Source: Enterococcus alishanensis (GTDB lineage Bacteria; Bacillota; Bacilli; Lactobacillales; Enterococcaceae). From it: DNA of 64,000 bases. The notes beneath the pieces are model-generated. The model worked only from the letters and a program-made list of their open reading frames with translations, was not told the DNA's origin and made no database searches. The position numbers were made by a program, and so were the translations under genes. Positions 8,319 to 17,477 of this stretch are shown piece by piece (position 1 is the first letter of the stretch; each line of letters starts with the position of its first letter). The DNA is taken from NCBI RefSeq assembly GCF_019218635.1, contig NZ_JAHUZB010000002.1, forward strand, positions 124,001 to 188,000, given 5' to 3'.

Positions 8319-9122
8319 ATGTTAACCATTGTGAAAGTTAGTAAAGGACGAGGAAACTATTATAATATTGAAGTTTCCAACGGAGAAAAAGTTCGCGTAT
8401 CAGAAGATACATTAATCGATTTTCGTTTGTTAAAGGATCAGGAAATTGATCAGGAGACGCTAACAGAAATAAAAAATGCTAGTCGTCAGGATATCGGTTT
8501 TCAATTGGCGCTAAATTACTTAAGTTATCAATTGCGGACCGAAATGGAGATCCGTAAATACTTGAAAGATAATGAGATCCCAAAAGAAGACCGCCATTTA
8601 ATTGTGCAGCGATTAGTTGAAATGAATTTATTAGATGATGAGAATTTCGCTGAAAGTTATGTTCGAACTCAGATGCGTCTAGGTGATAAAGGACCCAAAA
8701 TTTTAGCCCAAAAACTGAAACAAAAGGGTATTTCCAATCAATTAGTAGAAACAACACTGGCTAAGATTAGTTTATCTGATCAGCAAGATTTAGCTTTACA
8801 AGTTGCTAATAAAGCCTTAAAAAAATATCGAGGGAAAAGCAGTCGAGAAACCACGACTAAAATATTTCAATATTTACTGCAAAAGGGTTTTAGTGGGGAC
8901 GTGATTGATTTTGCGATTGCTGAACTTGATTTTAGTGATGTCATAGAACAAGAGTCAGAAGCATTAATCAATCAAGGTGAAAAACTTTGGCGTAGTAATC
9001 AGCGGTTTGAATTAAGTAAAAGAAAACAAAAAGTGAAACAAAGCCTATATCAAAAAGGATTTCAATTAGATCAAATTGATACCTTTATTCGAGAAAAAGA
9101 GGACGCCGAAACTAGTGAATAA
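8319..9122 (+). CDS. recX: Recombination regulator RecX
   Basis: 267 residues, the long Firmicutes form. RecX binds RecA filaments and modulates strand exchange. An N-terminal extension of about 60 residues precedes three-helix RecX repeats, recognisable in ALNYLSYQLRTEMEIRKYL, LLDDENFAESYVRTQMR and GPKILAQKLKQKGIS, and again near residues 170-260. The ATG is preceded by a GGGG Shine-Dalgarno. It overlaps mutY by 8 nt, so the two are almost certainly cotranscribed as a small DNA-repair operon. Confidence 0.93.
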   Translation: MLTIVKVSKGRGNYYNIEVSNGEKVRVSEDTLIDFRLLKDQEIDQETLTEIKNASRQDIGFQLALNYLSYQLRTEMEIRKYLKDNEIPKEDRHLIVQRLVEMNLLDDENFAESYVRTQMRLGDKGPKILAQKLKQKGISNQLVETTLAKISLSDQQDLALQVANKALKKYRGKSSRETTTKIFQYLLQKGFSGDVIDFAIAELDFSDVIEQESEALINQGEKLWRSNQRFELSKRKQKVKQSLYQKGFQLDQIDTFIREKEDAETSE

Positions 9123-10248
9123 AAATATAGAAAATTGGGATGCCAAAAAAATTGCTAACTTTCAAAAAGATTTTTTGGCTTGGTATGATGACAATAAAAG
9201 AAATTTACCTTGGCGTTTTAATACTGATCCTTATAGAATTTGGATTTCAGAAATCATGTTGCAGCAAACCCGGGTTGATACGGTAATTGATTATTTTTAT
9301 CGATTTATGGAAACATTTCCGACGATTGAGGATTTGGCTAATGCACCAGAAGATAAATTATTAAAAATCTGGGAAGGTTTAGGTTATTATTCTCGAGCTA
9401 GAAATATTCAAACAGCTGCCAAACAAATTATGACTGAATTTCACGGTGAATTTCCTAAAACGGTAGAGGAAATTGGAGGTTTAAAAGGAATAGGACCTTA
9501 TACTACCGGTGCAATTGGGAGTATCGCCTTTGATTTACCTGAGCCAGCAGTTGATGGTAATGTGATGCGGGTGGTTAGTCGATTATTTCTAATTGAAGAT
9601 GATATTGCTAAAGCCAGTAGCCGAAAAATTTTTGATGTAGCGATGCGTAAAATTATTAGTCATGAGCATCCAGGAGATTTTAACCAAGCAATGATGGATT
9701 TAGGTTCTAGTATTTGTACACCGACAAATCCCGATTGTGATAATTGTCCAATTCAACAATACTGTCTCGCCTATCAAGAAAATCGGCAAACAGAATTTCC
9801 AATTAAATCTAAAAAGGCCAAACCAAAGGATTCATATTTTGTCGCTGGTGCAATCGAAAATGGGCGAGGAGAATTTTTACTTGAAAAAAGAGCTGAGACT
9901 GGCTTGTTAGCAAACATGTGGACTTTTCCAATGGAAGAAATTTCGCAAGAAAAATTCGCTCAGTTAAAGATTAATTTCTCTGAAGAACAGTTAGATTTAT
10001 TTGAGGTAGCGGAAGACACAGCCAATTTTCTAGTTGATTATCCAGTTGTCTGGCAAAAAAAAGTAGTAGGGGAAGTGAAGCATATTTTCACTCATCTACG
10101 GTGGCACATTTTAGTTTTTTACGGAAGAAATACGACAGATGTTTCAGGAACTTGGGTAAAATCAAACGATTTTGATGATTTTGTCTTTCCTAAACCCCAG
10201 CAAAAAATGGTTGATTTACTAGAAAACGTTTTACTTAGAAAAGATTAG
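9115..10248 (+). CDS. mutY: A/G-specific adenine DNA glycosylase MutY
   Basis: 377 residues. It removes adenine mispaired with 8-oxoguanine. The helix-hairpin-helix region GLKGIGPYTTGAIGS is followed by the catalytic Asp in VDGNVMRV. The catalytic Glu is in EIMLQQTRVDTV. The 4Fe-4S cluster has C-x6-C-x2-C-x5-C spacing (CTPTNPDCDNCPIQQYC). The C-terminal NUDIX-like domain that reads 8-oxoG covers the last 130 residues. The start is taken as GTG 9115, with AGAGGA 11 nt upstream. A TTG at 9076 would add 13 non-homologous residues inside recX. Confidence 0.95.
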   Translation: MNKNIENWDAKKIANFQKDFLAWYDDNKRNLPWRFNTDPYRIWISEIMLQQTRVDTVIDYFYRFMETFPTIEDLANAPEDKLLKIWEGLGYYSRARNIQTAAKQIMTEFHGEFPKTVEEIGGLKGIGPYTTGAIGSIAFDLPEPAVDGNVMRVVSRLFLIEDDIAKASSRKIFDVAMRKIISHEHPGDFNQAMMDLGSSICTPTNPDCDNCPIQQYCLAYQENRQTEFPIKSKKAKPKDSYFVAGAIENGRGEFLLEKRAETGLLANMWTFPMEEISQEKFAQLKINFSEEQLDLFEVAEDTANFLVDYPVVWQKKVVGEVKHIFTHLRWHILVFYGRNTTDVSGTWVKSNDFDDFVFPKPQQKMVDLLENVLLRKD

Positions 10249-10268
10249 TAGGCAAGCTCTTGATTTAT

Positions 10269-10277
10269 TGCTATAAT
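10269..10277 (+). promoter_or_regulatory. Extended -10 promoter for the DUF402 gene
   Basis: TGCTATAAT with a 4/6 -35 (TAGGCA) 17 nt upstream of the TATAAT. Two small hairpins follow in the leader: GGTGT-GATA-ACACC at 10290-10303 and GCAAAG-GTTT-CTTTGC at 10313-10328. Confidence 0.6.
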
Positions 10278-10344
10278 AATTTCGATGTCGGTGTGATAAC
10301 ACCCAAACAAATGCAAAGGTTTCTTTGCTGAGGGAAGGGTAGCT

Positions 10345-10878
10345 ATGAAGATTCCAAAAGAAGGAGAGTTTATAACCATCAAAAGTTATAAACACGACGG
10401 CAGTTTGCATCGAACGTGGCGCGATACCATGGTATTAAAGACAAGTGAGTGTTCAATTATCGGCCTAAATGACCACACGTTAGTGACAGAGTCAGATGGG
10501 CGTAGATGGGTCACTCGAGAACCAGCGATTGTTTATTTTCACCAAAAATACTGGTTCAATATTATAGCAATGATCAGAGAGAAGGGCGTATCCTATTATT
10601 GTAATCTAGCTTCACCTTATTTATTAGATGAAGAAGCTTTGAAGTACATTGACTATGACTTAGATGTCAAAGTGTTTCCTGATGGGGAAAAACGTCTATT
10701 AGACGTTGATGAGTACGAAGCTCATAGTAGACAAATGCATTACTCGAAAGAAATTGATTTTATTTTGAAAGAGAATGTTAAGATTCTTGTCGATTGGATT
10801 AATAATGAAAAAGGTCCATTTTCTGACGGCTATATTGATATTTGGTATGACCGCTACCAGCAATTGTCGCGGAAATAA
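10345..10878 (+). CDS. DUF402 / UPF0374 nucleoside di- and triphosphatase-like protein
   Basis: 177 residues of the conserved DUF402 family; the S. aureus homologue (Ntdp) hydrolyses nucleoside tri- and diphosphates. Features include the opening [23 protein letters not shown]-rich core strands ([15 protein letters not shown]), and acidic metal-binding residues in YYCNLASP and [14 protein letters not shown]. Its usual length and isolated transcription fit that family. It has its own extended -10 promoter, a hairpin-containing leader and a terminator. The physiological substrate is uncertain. Confidence 0.85.
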   Translation: MKIPKEGEFITIKSYKHDGSLHRTWRDTMVLKTSECSIIGLNDHTLVTESDGRRWVTREPAIVYFHQKYWFNIIAMIREKGVSYYCNLASPYLLDEEALKYIDYDLDVKVFPDGEKRLLDVDEYEAHSRQMHYSKEIDFILKENVKILVDWINNEKGPFSDGYIDIWYDRYQQLSRK

Positions 10879-10882
10879 AATT

Positions 10883-10916
10883 AAAACGTTGAGGCAGATG
10901 CCCCAACGTTTTTTTT
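10883..10916. terminator. Terminator of DUF402 gene, shared with GNAT gene
   Basis: AAAACGTTGAGGC-AGAT-GCCCCAACGTTTT hairpin plus T-tract between convergent genes. Confidence 0.88.
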
Positions 10917-11349
10917 ATATATCTTTTCTCATGTGTATATGGTCAAGGTTTGCATCTAAAAAGATATCTCCATAGCTTTGATAACCACGTTTTTCATAAA
11001 AGCCTTCTGCAGTTAACTGGGCACTTAACTCAATCGTGGTGAATTCCTGCTCTTTAGCAAATCTTTCGACTTCATCAATTAACTTTTCTCCTAAATGCTG
11101 TCCTCGATAATTTGGTAAAACAGCCATTCTTTGTAATTTTGCAATGGTTTCTTCTAAGGGAAGTAAACGAACAGTCGCAATTGGCTGCCCATCTGCTAAA
11201 TATAAAACAAAATGGATACTGTAAGCTTCATCTTTATCGACTTCAAAATCCAAAGGAACATTCTGCTCATCTACAAAAACTTCATGACGGATGCGTAAAG
11301 CGTCCAAATAAATATCGCTCATCGTATCTCTGGTAATTAAAATTTTCAT
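10915..11349 (-). CDS. GNAT family N-acetyltransferase
   Basis: 144 residues covering one complete GNAT fold. The acetyl-CoA pyrophosphate-binding motif A is visible as LQRMAVLPNYRGQHLGEKLID (R/Q-x-x-G-x-G/A type), with Y of EGFYEKRGYQ near the C-terminus as a likely general acid. The N-terminus (RHEVFVDEQNVP) resembles the ElaA/YitI-like subgroup. The acceptor is unknown. An AAGGAA Shine-Dalgarno lies 5-6 nt before the ATG. It is monocistronic. Confidence 0.85.
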   Translation of the reverse strand: MKILITRDTMSDIYLDALRIRHEVFVDEQNVPLDFEVDKDEAYSIHFVLYLADGQPIATVRLLPLEETIAKLQRMAVLPNYRGQHLGEKLIDEVERFAKEQEFTTIELSAQLTAEGFYEKRGYQSYGDIFLDANLDHIHMRKDI

Positions 11350-11436
11350 ATTTTTCTTCCTTTCACACTCTGACGCTAAAATAATTTGCGCAACTGTTGT
11401 ATACTATAAACTAAATTCTAAGAAAGGAGTAGATAA

Positions 11437-12564
11437 ATGTTTGAAAAAGTAAAAAGTTCAAAATTAATGTTTTGGTCCTTAGAAATTTTAATCATTGCTT
11501 GTTTGATTTTTATTTCTAGTAAAATTGATTTCATTTTCCAACCGATTGGCACTTTTTTTACTACTTTATTTGCGCCATTATTAATTGCCGGATTTTTATA
11601 TTATTTATTAAATCCTCTGGTGCATTTGTTAAACCGTATAGGTTTGAACCGGACCTTATCTGTTGTTTTGATTTTGTTATTGTTGGTAGGTTTGATCGTT
11701 TTAATTATTTTAAGCATTATCCCTAGCTTGGTTACGCAGATTATTTCATTAACGTCGAGCATACCTTCATTTATGAATGATATGCAAAATTGGTTGCGAG
11801 AAACTGCCGATCAAGCATCAAAATATCCGCTATATAAAGAACTAAAGATTGATCAATACATTAATAATTTAGATGTATCATACGGTACCATTATACAGCA
11901 GTTCTTAGAAGGTCTGACTAGCGGTTTGGGATCGGTGATTGGAAAAATTACTTCAATTGTAATTTTGGCGATTACAGTGCCGTTTGTTTTATTTTATATG
12001 TTAAAAGATGGTCACCGGTTAGTCCCCAGTATTTCTCGCGTTTTCCCAGAAAATCAACGAGAAAATATCAGTAATCTTTTAGGAGAGTTAAATAAAACTT
12101 TGTCTAGCTATATTAGTGGACAAGCCATCGAGTGTTTATTCGTGGCTACTTTTACCTTTTTAGGCTATTTGTTAATTGGTGTGGATTATGCTTTCTTATT
12201 TGGTGTAGTTGCTGGCTTAACCAATTTAATTCCCTATCTAGGACCTTATTTAGGCTTAGCACCAGCGCTAGTTTATACGTTCTTCTCAGGTAGCCCGACT
12301 ACCGCTTTACTATGTATTTTAGTAGTATTAGTGGTTCAGCAGGTTGATGGGAATGTGATTTACCCTAATGTTATTGGTAAAACTTTAAATATTCATCCGT
12401 TAACAATTATTATTATCTTGTTAGTTGCTGGAAATTTATCTGGTGTTTTGGGTGTATTTTTAGGAGTACCAGTTTACGCGATTTTAAGAACCATCGCTGT
12501 CTTTTTTATTCGAATTTTCAAAGAGAGTCGTCAAGAGCAAAGAGAACAAGAGTTTTTAAATTAA
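11437..12564 (+). CDS. AI-2E family transporter-like membrane protein (PerM/YtvI type)
   Basis: 375 residues with about eight membrane helices in the AI-2E/UPF0118 arrangement: two N-terminal helix pairs, a periplasmic-type loop (about residues 100-165), and the conserved C-terminal core. The core includes GVVAGLTNLIPYLGPYLGLAP and IYPNVIGKTLNIHPLTIIIILLVAG. Family members have been linked to autoinducer-2 export, sodium/proton antiport and salt tolerance. The substrate here cannot be assigned. AAAGGAG precedes the ATG. Confidence 0.85.
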   Translation: MFEKVKSSKLMFWSLEILIIACLIFISSKIDFIFQPIGTFFTTLFAPLLIAGFLYYLLNPLVHLLNRIGLNRTLSVVLILLLLVGLIVLIILSIIPSLVTQIISLTSSIPSFMNDMQNWLRETADQASKYPLYKELKIDQYINNLDVSYGTIIQQFLEGLTSGLGSVIGKITSIVILAITVPFVLFYMLKDGHRLVPSISRVFPENQRENISNLLGELNKTLSSYISGQAIECLFVATFTFLGYLLIGVDYAFLFGVVAGLTNLIPYLGPYLGLAPALVYTFFSGSPTTALLCILVVLVVQQVDGNVIYPNVIGKTLNIHPLTIIIILLVAGNLSGVLGVFLGVPVYAILRTIAVFFIRIFKESRQEQREQEFLN

Positions 12565-12575
12565 TCGAGATTTAA

Positions 12576-12604
12576 TTGCATAAAAATAAGCGATATGATA
12601 CGAT
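12576..12604 (+). promoter_or_regulatory. Promoter for CNNM/HlyC gene
   Basis: TTGCAT (12576-12581), 17-nt spacer, TACGAT (12599-12604). It starts just after the AI-2E gene stop. Confidence 0.55.
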
Positions 12605-12610
12605 TTATCT

Positions 12611-12632
12611 GTGGCCTTGTGCCACTTTTTTT
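12611..12632 (+). terminator. Small terminator hairpin between AI-2E and CNNM genes
   Basis: GTGGC-CTTGT-GCCAC followed by seven T. It lies downstream of the putative CNNM promoter, so it may end the AI-2E transcript and could also attenuate the CNNM one. Confidence 0.65.
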
Positions 12633-12661
12633 ACACTTTATTTTAAGGAGCGAATGCAATT

Positions 12662-14035
12662 ATGAACGCTGACCCCGATAGTCAGTCGATAATCTTGGAG
12701 ATTGCTTTATTGGTAGTCTTAACCTTGATTAATGGATTTTTAGCTGCGGCTGAAATCGCTGTTGTTTCTGTTAATAAAAACCGTGTAGAGCAAAAAGCCG
12801 AAGAAGGCAATAAGAAATCACAAAAATTATTACAGATTATCCGAGACCCTAATAACTTTTTATCTACGATTCAAGTTGGTATTACCTTAGTAAATATCTT
12901 ATCTGGGGCATCTCTAGCTGAAAGCTTGACGAGATCTTTGACACCTGTTTTAGGTGGCACAACAGTTGCCCGAACAGTTTCCTATGTGATTGTCATGGTT
13001 TTTCTAACTTATGTCTCAATCGTATTTGGAGAACTTTATCCAAAACGAATTGCTATGACTAAGACAGAGGAAGTAGCTCAATTTACTTCAGTTGTAGTAA
13101 GAAAATTAGGGATTATCACGAAGCCGTTTGTTTGGTTATTAACTGCTTCAACCAATTTATTGGCGAAAATCACGCCGATGACTTTTGATGATGAAGATAC
13201 GAAAATGACTCGTGATGAGATGCGCTACATGTTAGAAACAGAGGGCGTCTTAGATTCCGATGAAATTGAAATGCTTCAAGGGGTATTTGACTTAGATACA
13301 AAGGTTGCCCGTGAAGTTATGGTTCCACGAACAGATGCATTTATGATTGATATCAATGATCCCGTTGGTGAAAATATTGATGAGATTTTAAATGAAAGCT
13401 ACTCACGTATCCCTGTTTACGATGATGATCGGGATAAGATAATCGGTGTAATTCATACGAAAACAATTTTAAAGGCAGCCCGTCAAGTTGGTTTTGATAA
13501 TGTCAACTTACAAAAAATTCTGCAAGAACCATTATTTGTTCCAGAAACAATCTTTATCGATGATTTATTATATGAGTTGAAAAAGACTCAAAATCAAATG
13601 TCTATCCTACTTGATGAATATGGTGGCATGGTGGGATTAGTGACTTTAGAAGACCTATTGGAAGAAATCGTTGGTGAAATCGATGATGAGTCTGATGAGG
13701 TTGAAAAACTTTACGAAAAAATTGATGAGAATGAATACTTCATTAACGGAAAAATGTTAATCGATGATTTTAACGAAGTTTTCGATACTACTTTACACAT
13801 GAGCGATGTCGATACGATGGCAGGTTATTTAATTACTGCCTTAGGAACAATTCCTGATGAAGGAGAAAAGTTGTCATTTGATGTTGATAACGTTACTTTG
13901 ATTTCTGAAGAGATGGAAGGATCACGAATCATGACATTAAAAGCTATTTTTCATCCTGAATTAGCCGAAGTCGAGCCTGAAGAAGATCGTCGTCATTTCA
14001 GTAAAGAGTTTGAAGAAGATGAACCAAGAAGATAA
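12662..14035 (+). CDS. CNNM/HlyC-type membrane protein with CBS domains
   Basis: 457 residues. The N-terminal DUF21/CNNM membrane domain (about 1-165, with the helix-breaking NGFLAAAEIAVVSVNKNRVE) is followed by a CBS pair (about 205-330: VMVPRTDAFMID and MSILLDEYGGMVGLVTLEDLLEEIVGEI) and a C-terminal CorC_HlyC domain (about 345-430). Although often named hemolysin, the family acts in magnesium/cobalt efflux or Mg homeostasis. AAGGAG precedes the ATG. It is monocistronic with its own terminator. Confidence 0.9.
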   Translation: MNADPDSQSIILEIALLVVLTLINGFLAAAEIAVVSVNKNRVEQKAEEGNKKSQKLLQIIRDPNNFLSTIQVGITLVNILSGASLAESLTRSLTPVLGGTTVARTVSYVIVMVFLTYVSIVFGELYPKRIAMTKTEEVAQFTSVVVRKLGIITKPFVWLLTASTNLLAKITPMTFDDEDTKMTRDEMRYMLETEGVLDSDEIEMLQGVFDLDTKVAREVMVPRTDAFMIDINDPVGENIDEILNESYSRIPVYDDDRDKIIGVIHTKTILKAARQVGFDNVNLQKILQEPLFVPETIFIDDLLYELKKTQNQMSILLDEYGGMVGLVTLEDLLEEIVGEIDDESDEVEKLYEKIDENEYFINGKMLIDDFNEVFDTTLHMSDVDTMAGYLITALGTIPDEGEKLSFDVDNVTLISEEMEGSRIMTLKAIFHPELAEVEPEEDRRHFSKEFEEDEPRR

Positions 14036-14039
14036 AGTA

Positions 14040-14074
14040 AAAGAAACAAAGTCTCAGACTTTGTTTCTTTTTTT
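14040..14074 (+). terminator. CNNM gene terminator
   Basis: AAAGAAACAAAGTC-TCA-GACTTTGTTTCTTT perfect stem plus T-run. Confidence 0.93.
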
Positions 14075-14124
14075 GGGCTTTTACTAAAAAGCTATCATTC
14101 AACTTTCCTTAGTTATGTTAATCA

Positions 14125-14133
14125 TGCTATACT
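14125..14133 (+). promoter_or_regulatory. Extended -10 promoter for prfC
   Basis: TGCTATACT, 42 nt before the prfC ATG; no convincing -35. Confidence 0.5.
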
Positions 14134-14175
14134 AATTGGGTTGAAATTTTAGTCAAATGAATGGAGTAAAAATAT

Positions 14176-15753
14176 ATGAACAATCCTAATTTAGTCGAAG
14201 AAGTCGATCGTCGTCGTACCTTTGCGATTATTTCCCATCCGGATGCCGGGAAAACGACAATCACGGAACAATTATTATTATTTGGTGGAGCGATTCGCCA
14301 AGCTGGAACAGTTAAAGGTAAAAAAACGGGCAATTTTGCCAAATCTGACTGGATGGATATTGAAAAACAACGGGGAATTTCTGTAACCAGTTCGGTAATG
14401 CAATTAGATTACGATGGAAAACGAGTAAATATATTAGATACTCCTGGACATGAAGATTTCTCTGAAGATACTTATCGGACATTGATGGCTGTCGATAGTG
14501 CCGTGATGGTAATCGATAGCGCTAAAGGGATAGAAGCCCAAACTAAAAAATTATTCCAAGTTGTTAAGCGGCGTGGTATTCCAATTTTTACCTTTATTAA
14601 TAAATTAGACCGAGATGGTCGGGAACCTTTAGAATTATTGGAAGAATTAGAAGAATTATTACAAATTGAGTCTTATCCTATGAATTGGCCAATTGGTATG
14701 GGAAAAGGTTTAGAAGGCTTGTATGATATCTACAATGAACGAATTGAATTCTACCGTCCTGAACGTTATGAAGGAGAAAAATATATTACTTTAACTGATG
14801 GAGAAATTGCTGGCGATCATCCACTAAAAGAGCAATCAATCTATGAAGATGTTTTAGGTGAAGTAGAATTAGTCAAAGAAGCTGGTGATCAGTTCGATCC
14901 AGAAAAAATTGCAAAAGGTGATCAAACGCCCGTTTTCTTTGGCTCAGCTTTAACCAATTTCGGTGTTCAGACATTTTTAGAAACTTTTGTTAATTTAGCT
15001 CCTAAACCATATGCCCATAAAACAGAAGACGGAGAAGCTGTTTCTCCTTATGAAGAAGAACTTTCAGGTTTTGTTTTTAAAATTCAAGCCAATATGAATC
15101 CGAATCATCGTGACCGGATTGCTTTTGTCCGAATTTGCTCAGGGACTTTCGAACGAGGCATGGATGTCACGTTAAATCGGACTGGGAAAAAAATGAAATT
15201 AAGTAATGTGACACAATTTATGGCAGATGCTCGGGAAAATGTTGAGGAAGCTGTAGCAGGTGATATTATTGGTGTCTATGATACAGGTAATTATCAAATA
15301 GGTGATACCATTTATGAAGGTAAGTTGAAAGTTCAGTATGAAGAATTACCTTCTTTTACGCCAGAATTATTTATGAAAGTTACCGCCAAAAATGTCATGA
15401 AACAAAAATCATTTCATAAAGGTATTTATCAGCTGGTGCAAGAAGGTGCCATTCAGTTGTATAAAACATATTTAACGGATGAATATATTATTGGTGCTGT
15501 TGGACAATTACAGTTTGAAGTTTTTCAGCATCGGATGTTAAATGAGTACAATGCTGAAGTTGTTATGACGCCGATGGGACATAAAATTGCCCGTTGGATT
15601 GATCCAGAGCAGCTAGACGAACGAATGAGTTCTAGTCGAAACATCTTAGCTAAAGATCGTTTTGATCAGCCACTGTTTTTATTCGAGAATCAATTTGCGA
15701 TGCGTTGGTTTTCAGATAAGTACCCTGAGGTTGAATTGAAGAGTCTAATGTAA
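14176..15753 (+). CDS. prfC: Peptide chain release factor 3
   Basis: 525 residues, standard RF3 length. This translational GTPase recycles RF1/RF2 after termination. GTPase motifs are G1 HPDAGKTT (residues ~17-24), G3 DTPGHEDF, and G4 NKLD. The G2 region has [12 protein letters not shown], as in RF3. It is followed by the EF-Tu-like domain 2 and the RF3 C-terminal domain. It is a single-gene unit with an upstream extended -10 promoter and a downstream hairpin. Confidence 0.97.
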   Translation: MNNPNLVEEVDRRRTFAIISHPDAGKTTITEQLLLFGGAIRQAGTVKGKKTGNFAKSDWMDIEKQRGISVTSSVMQLDYDGKRVNILDTPGHEDFSEDTYRTLMAVDSAVMVIDSAKGIEAQTKKLFQVVKRRGIPIFTFINKLDRDGREPLELLEELEELLQIESYPMNWPIGMGKGLEGLYDIYNERIEFYRPERYEGEKYITLTDGEIAGDHPLKEQSIYEDVLGEVELVKEAGDQFDPEKIAKGDQTPVFFGSALTNFGVQTFLETFVNLAPKPYAHKTEDGEAVSPYEEELSGFVFKIQANMNPNHRDRIAFVRICSGTFERGMDVTLNRTGKKMKLSNVTQFMADARENVEEAVAGDIIGVYDTGNYQIGDTIYEGKLKVQYEELPSFTPELFMKVTAKNVMKQKSFHKGIYQLVQEGAIQLYKTYLTDEYIIGAVGQLQFEVFQHRMLNEYNAEVVMTPMGHKIARWIDPEQLDERMSSSRNILAKDRFDQPLFLFENQFAMRWFSDKYPEVELKSLM

Positions 15754-15760
15754 TAAAATA

Positions 15761-15802
15761 AAAAATTATCAGTAAGTTTAAAGCTTTACTGGTAATTTTT
15801 TT
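15761..15802 (+). terminator. prfC terminator
   Basis: 15-bp stem AAAAATTATCAGTAA / TTACTGGTAATTTTT (one G-T pair) with T-run. Confidence 0.9.
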
Positions 15803-15828
15803 ATTCTTGGTAAAACAAGGAGGAAGCA

Positions 15829-17460
15829 ATGAAGAAAAAAATAACGATCATGTTTATTTTCTTATTTTTTAGCATGATTTATGTGGCACCTTTATTTATT
15901 AGGTCTGGTCTGGTTCATTATAATAATCAAGATGCATATTTTCATTTAGCACGAATTGATGGTTTGGCTACCGTTTGGAAAAGTCCCATCAATTTTATTA
16001 GTTTTCACCAAATTGGCTCAGATGTAAATCAGTTTTACCCGTGGCTACTGATTTACCCCGCTTATATTTTTAAAGTTATCACTGGGAGTACTATTTTAGG
16101 ATATAAGTTATATATTTTATTGGTGACTTTCTTTACTATGCTGATTGCTTATTATTCCATGAAATCAATCAAAAATAATGGGAAGACAGCTTTAATTTTT
16201 AGCCTAATTTATACTTTTTCTAGTTACCACAGTACTGATTTATTTTATCGAGGCTCATTAGGTGAATTTCTAGCAATGACTTTTTTGCCGTTAGTATTAG
16301 CAGGAGCCTATCAAGTCTATTATGGCGATGAAAAACGGTGGAAATTGTTAATGATTGGCATGAGCTTATTGGTCTACAGTCATGTATTGTCAGTTTTTAT
16401 GGTAGGGATATTGTTGTTTTTATTTGCCATTTTTAGCTTTTATTTTTGGGATAAAAAAATTTTGCGACTATTAGCCATTGCAAAAGCTGCTTTAGGAACC
16501 GGCTTACTTTCTCTAGGTTTTGTAATCCCGATGCTGCAGCAAAATGCCTGGCAAGAAATTTATTCTCCAACTACTAATTTAATTAATGGCATTAACTTGT
16601 CGGAATTATTGAAAAATACTATGTTGAATAACATAAATGGTTATAGTATTGGTGCGGTACTTTTTTTTGGAATTTTAATTACCTTTTATAATTATAAAAA
16701 ATTAACTAAAGTAGACTTAGCAATTTACATAAGTGGGATTATTTTATTTTTATTTGTGTCTAATTTATTTCCTTGGCATTTTATCTCAACGACACTGTTA
16801 GTCAGAATTCAATTTGCCTGGCGCTTAAGTACTTTTGCAACATTGTTTCTTGCCTATGGCTTAAGTGTTGGCTTAACACCAAATAAGAAAATTGAGTTGC
16901 CATTCTTTATTTCATTAATAGTATTAGTGGTTGGCTTGAATACTTTTTCTGTATACAATATATACAAATCACCGAGTGTGTATAATTTAGCGGCCGAAGC
17001 AAGCGATGAGCGAGTTATTTTAACTGATGAAATTTCGGGAATTTGGAAAAATCAAATGTTTTTTGATTATGTCAGTGTGGCTGCTCAAGAAAATAGCAGT
17101 TTGGTTATACCTTATGCTTTTGTTTTAAATAAAGAGCAGATTCATCCAGAGGTAAAAAACCATGGAGATTATGTGACGATTAGTTATGATAATCAAGAAG
17201 GAGCTGGACAATTAGAAACGCCTTTTTTAAAATACTTAGGTCAGCAAGCAACTCTAAATGGAAAAAAAGTCGCTACAGAAATTTCTTCTTTTGGGACAAC
17301 CGGTCTAGCTATTGTAAAAGGACAAAATGAAATTACGATCCAGTATCATTATACGAATGTTGCCATCTTTTCAGCTTTTATTAGTTTTATGACTCTTATA
17401 GGTTTTATCTCGTGGGAAATATTTTTAATATATCAACGAAAAAAAGATGATGGTCGCTAG
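15829..17460 (+). CDS. Polytopic membrane protein, GT-C-like (6-pyruvoyl-tetrahydropterin synthase-related annotation class)
   Basis: 543 residues with about 11-12 membrane helices. The first extracytoplasmic loop after helix 1 contains NNQDAYFHLARIDG. An acidic residue and a His placed after the first helix are typical of GT-C-fold lipid-sugar glycosyltransferases. A further loop has GSLGEFLAMTFLPL, as in the YfhO/6-pyruvoyl-tetrahydropterin-synthase-related group of Lactobacillales. A soluble stretch (about residues 385-505) precedes the last helix. No function can be assigned. A role in moving a sugar from a lipid carrier to a surface polymer is inference. AAGGAGGAAG precedes the ATG. Confidence 0.65.
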   Translation: MKKKITIMFIFLFFSMIYVAPLFIRSGLVHYNNQDAYFHLARIDGLATVWKSPINFISFHQIGSDVNQFYPWLLIYPAYIFKVITGSTILGYKLYILLVTFFTMLIAYYSMKSIKNNGKTALIFSLIYTFSSYHSTDLFYRGSLGEFLAMTFLPLVLAGAYQVYYGDEKRWKLLMIGMSLLVYSHVLSVFMVGILLFLFAIFSFYFWDKKILRLLAIAKAALGTGLLSLGFVIPMLQQNAWQEIYSPTTNLINGINLSELLKNTMLNNINGYSIGAVLFFGILITFYNYKKLTKVDLAIYISGIILFLFVSNLFPWHFISTTLLVRIQFAWRLSTFATLFLAYGLSVGLTPNKKIELPFFISLIVLVVGLNTFSVYNIYKSPSVYNLAAEASDERVILTDEISGIWKNQMFFDYVSVAAQENSSLVIPYAFVLNKEQIHPEVKNHGDYVTISYDNQEGAGQLETPFLKYLGQQATLNGKKVATEISSFGTTGLAIVKGQNEITIQYHYTNVAIFSAFISFMTLIGFISWEIFLIYQRKKDDGR

Positions 17461-17477
17461 GCCATCATCTTTTTTGG
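17441..17477. terminator. Bidirectional terminator overlapping a stop codon
   Basis: AAAAAAGATGATGG / CCATCATCTTTTTT stem. The TAG of the upstream membrane-protein gene lies in the loop, and clpE converges from the other side. Confidence 0.9.

Noticed and set aside
9076-9114. TTG start for MutY inside recX
   Set aside because: The extra residues do not resemble MutY, and GTG 9115 has a Shine-Dalgarno.
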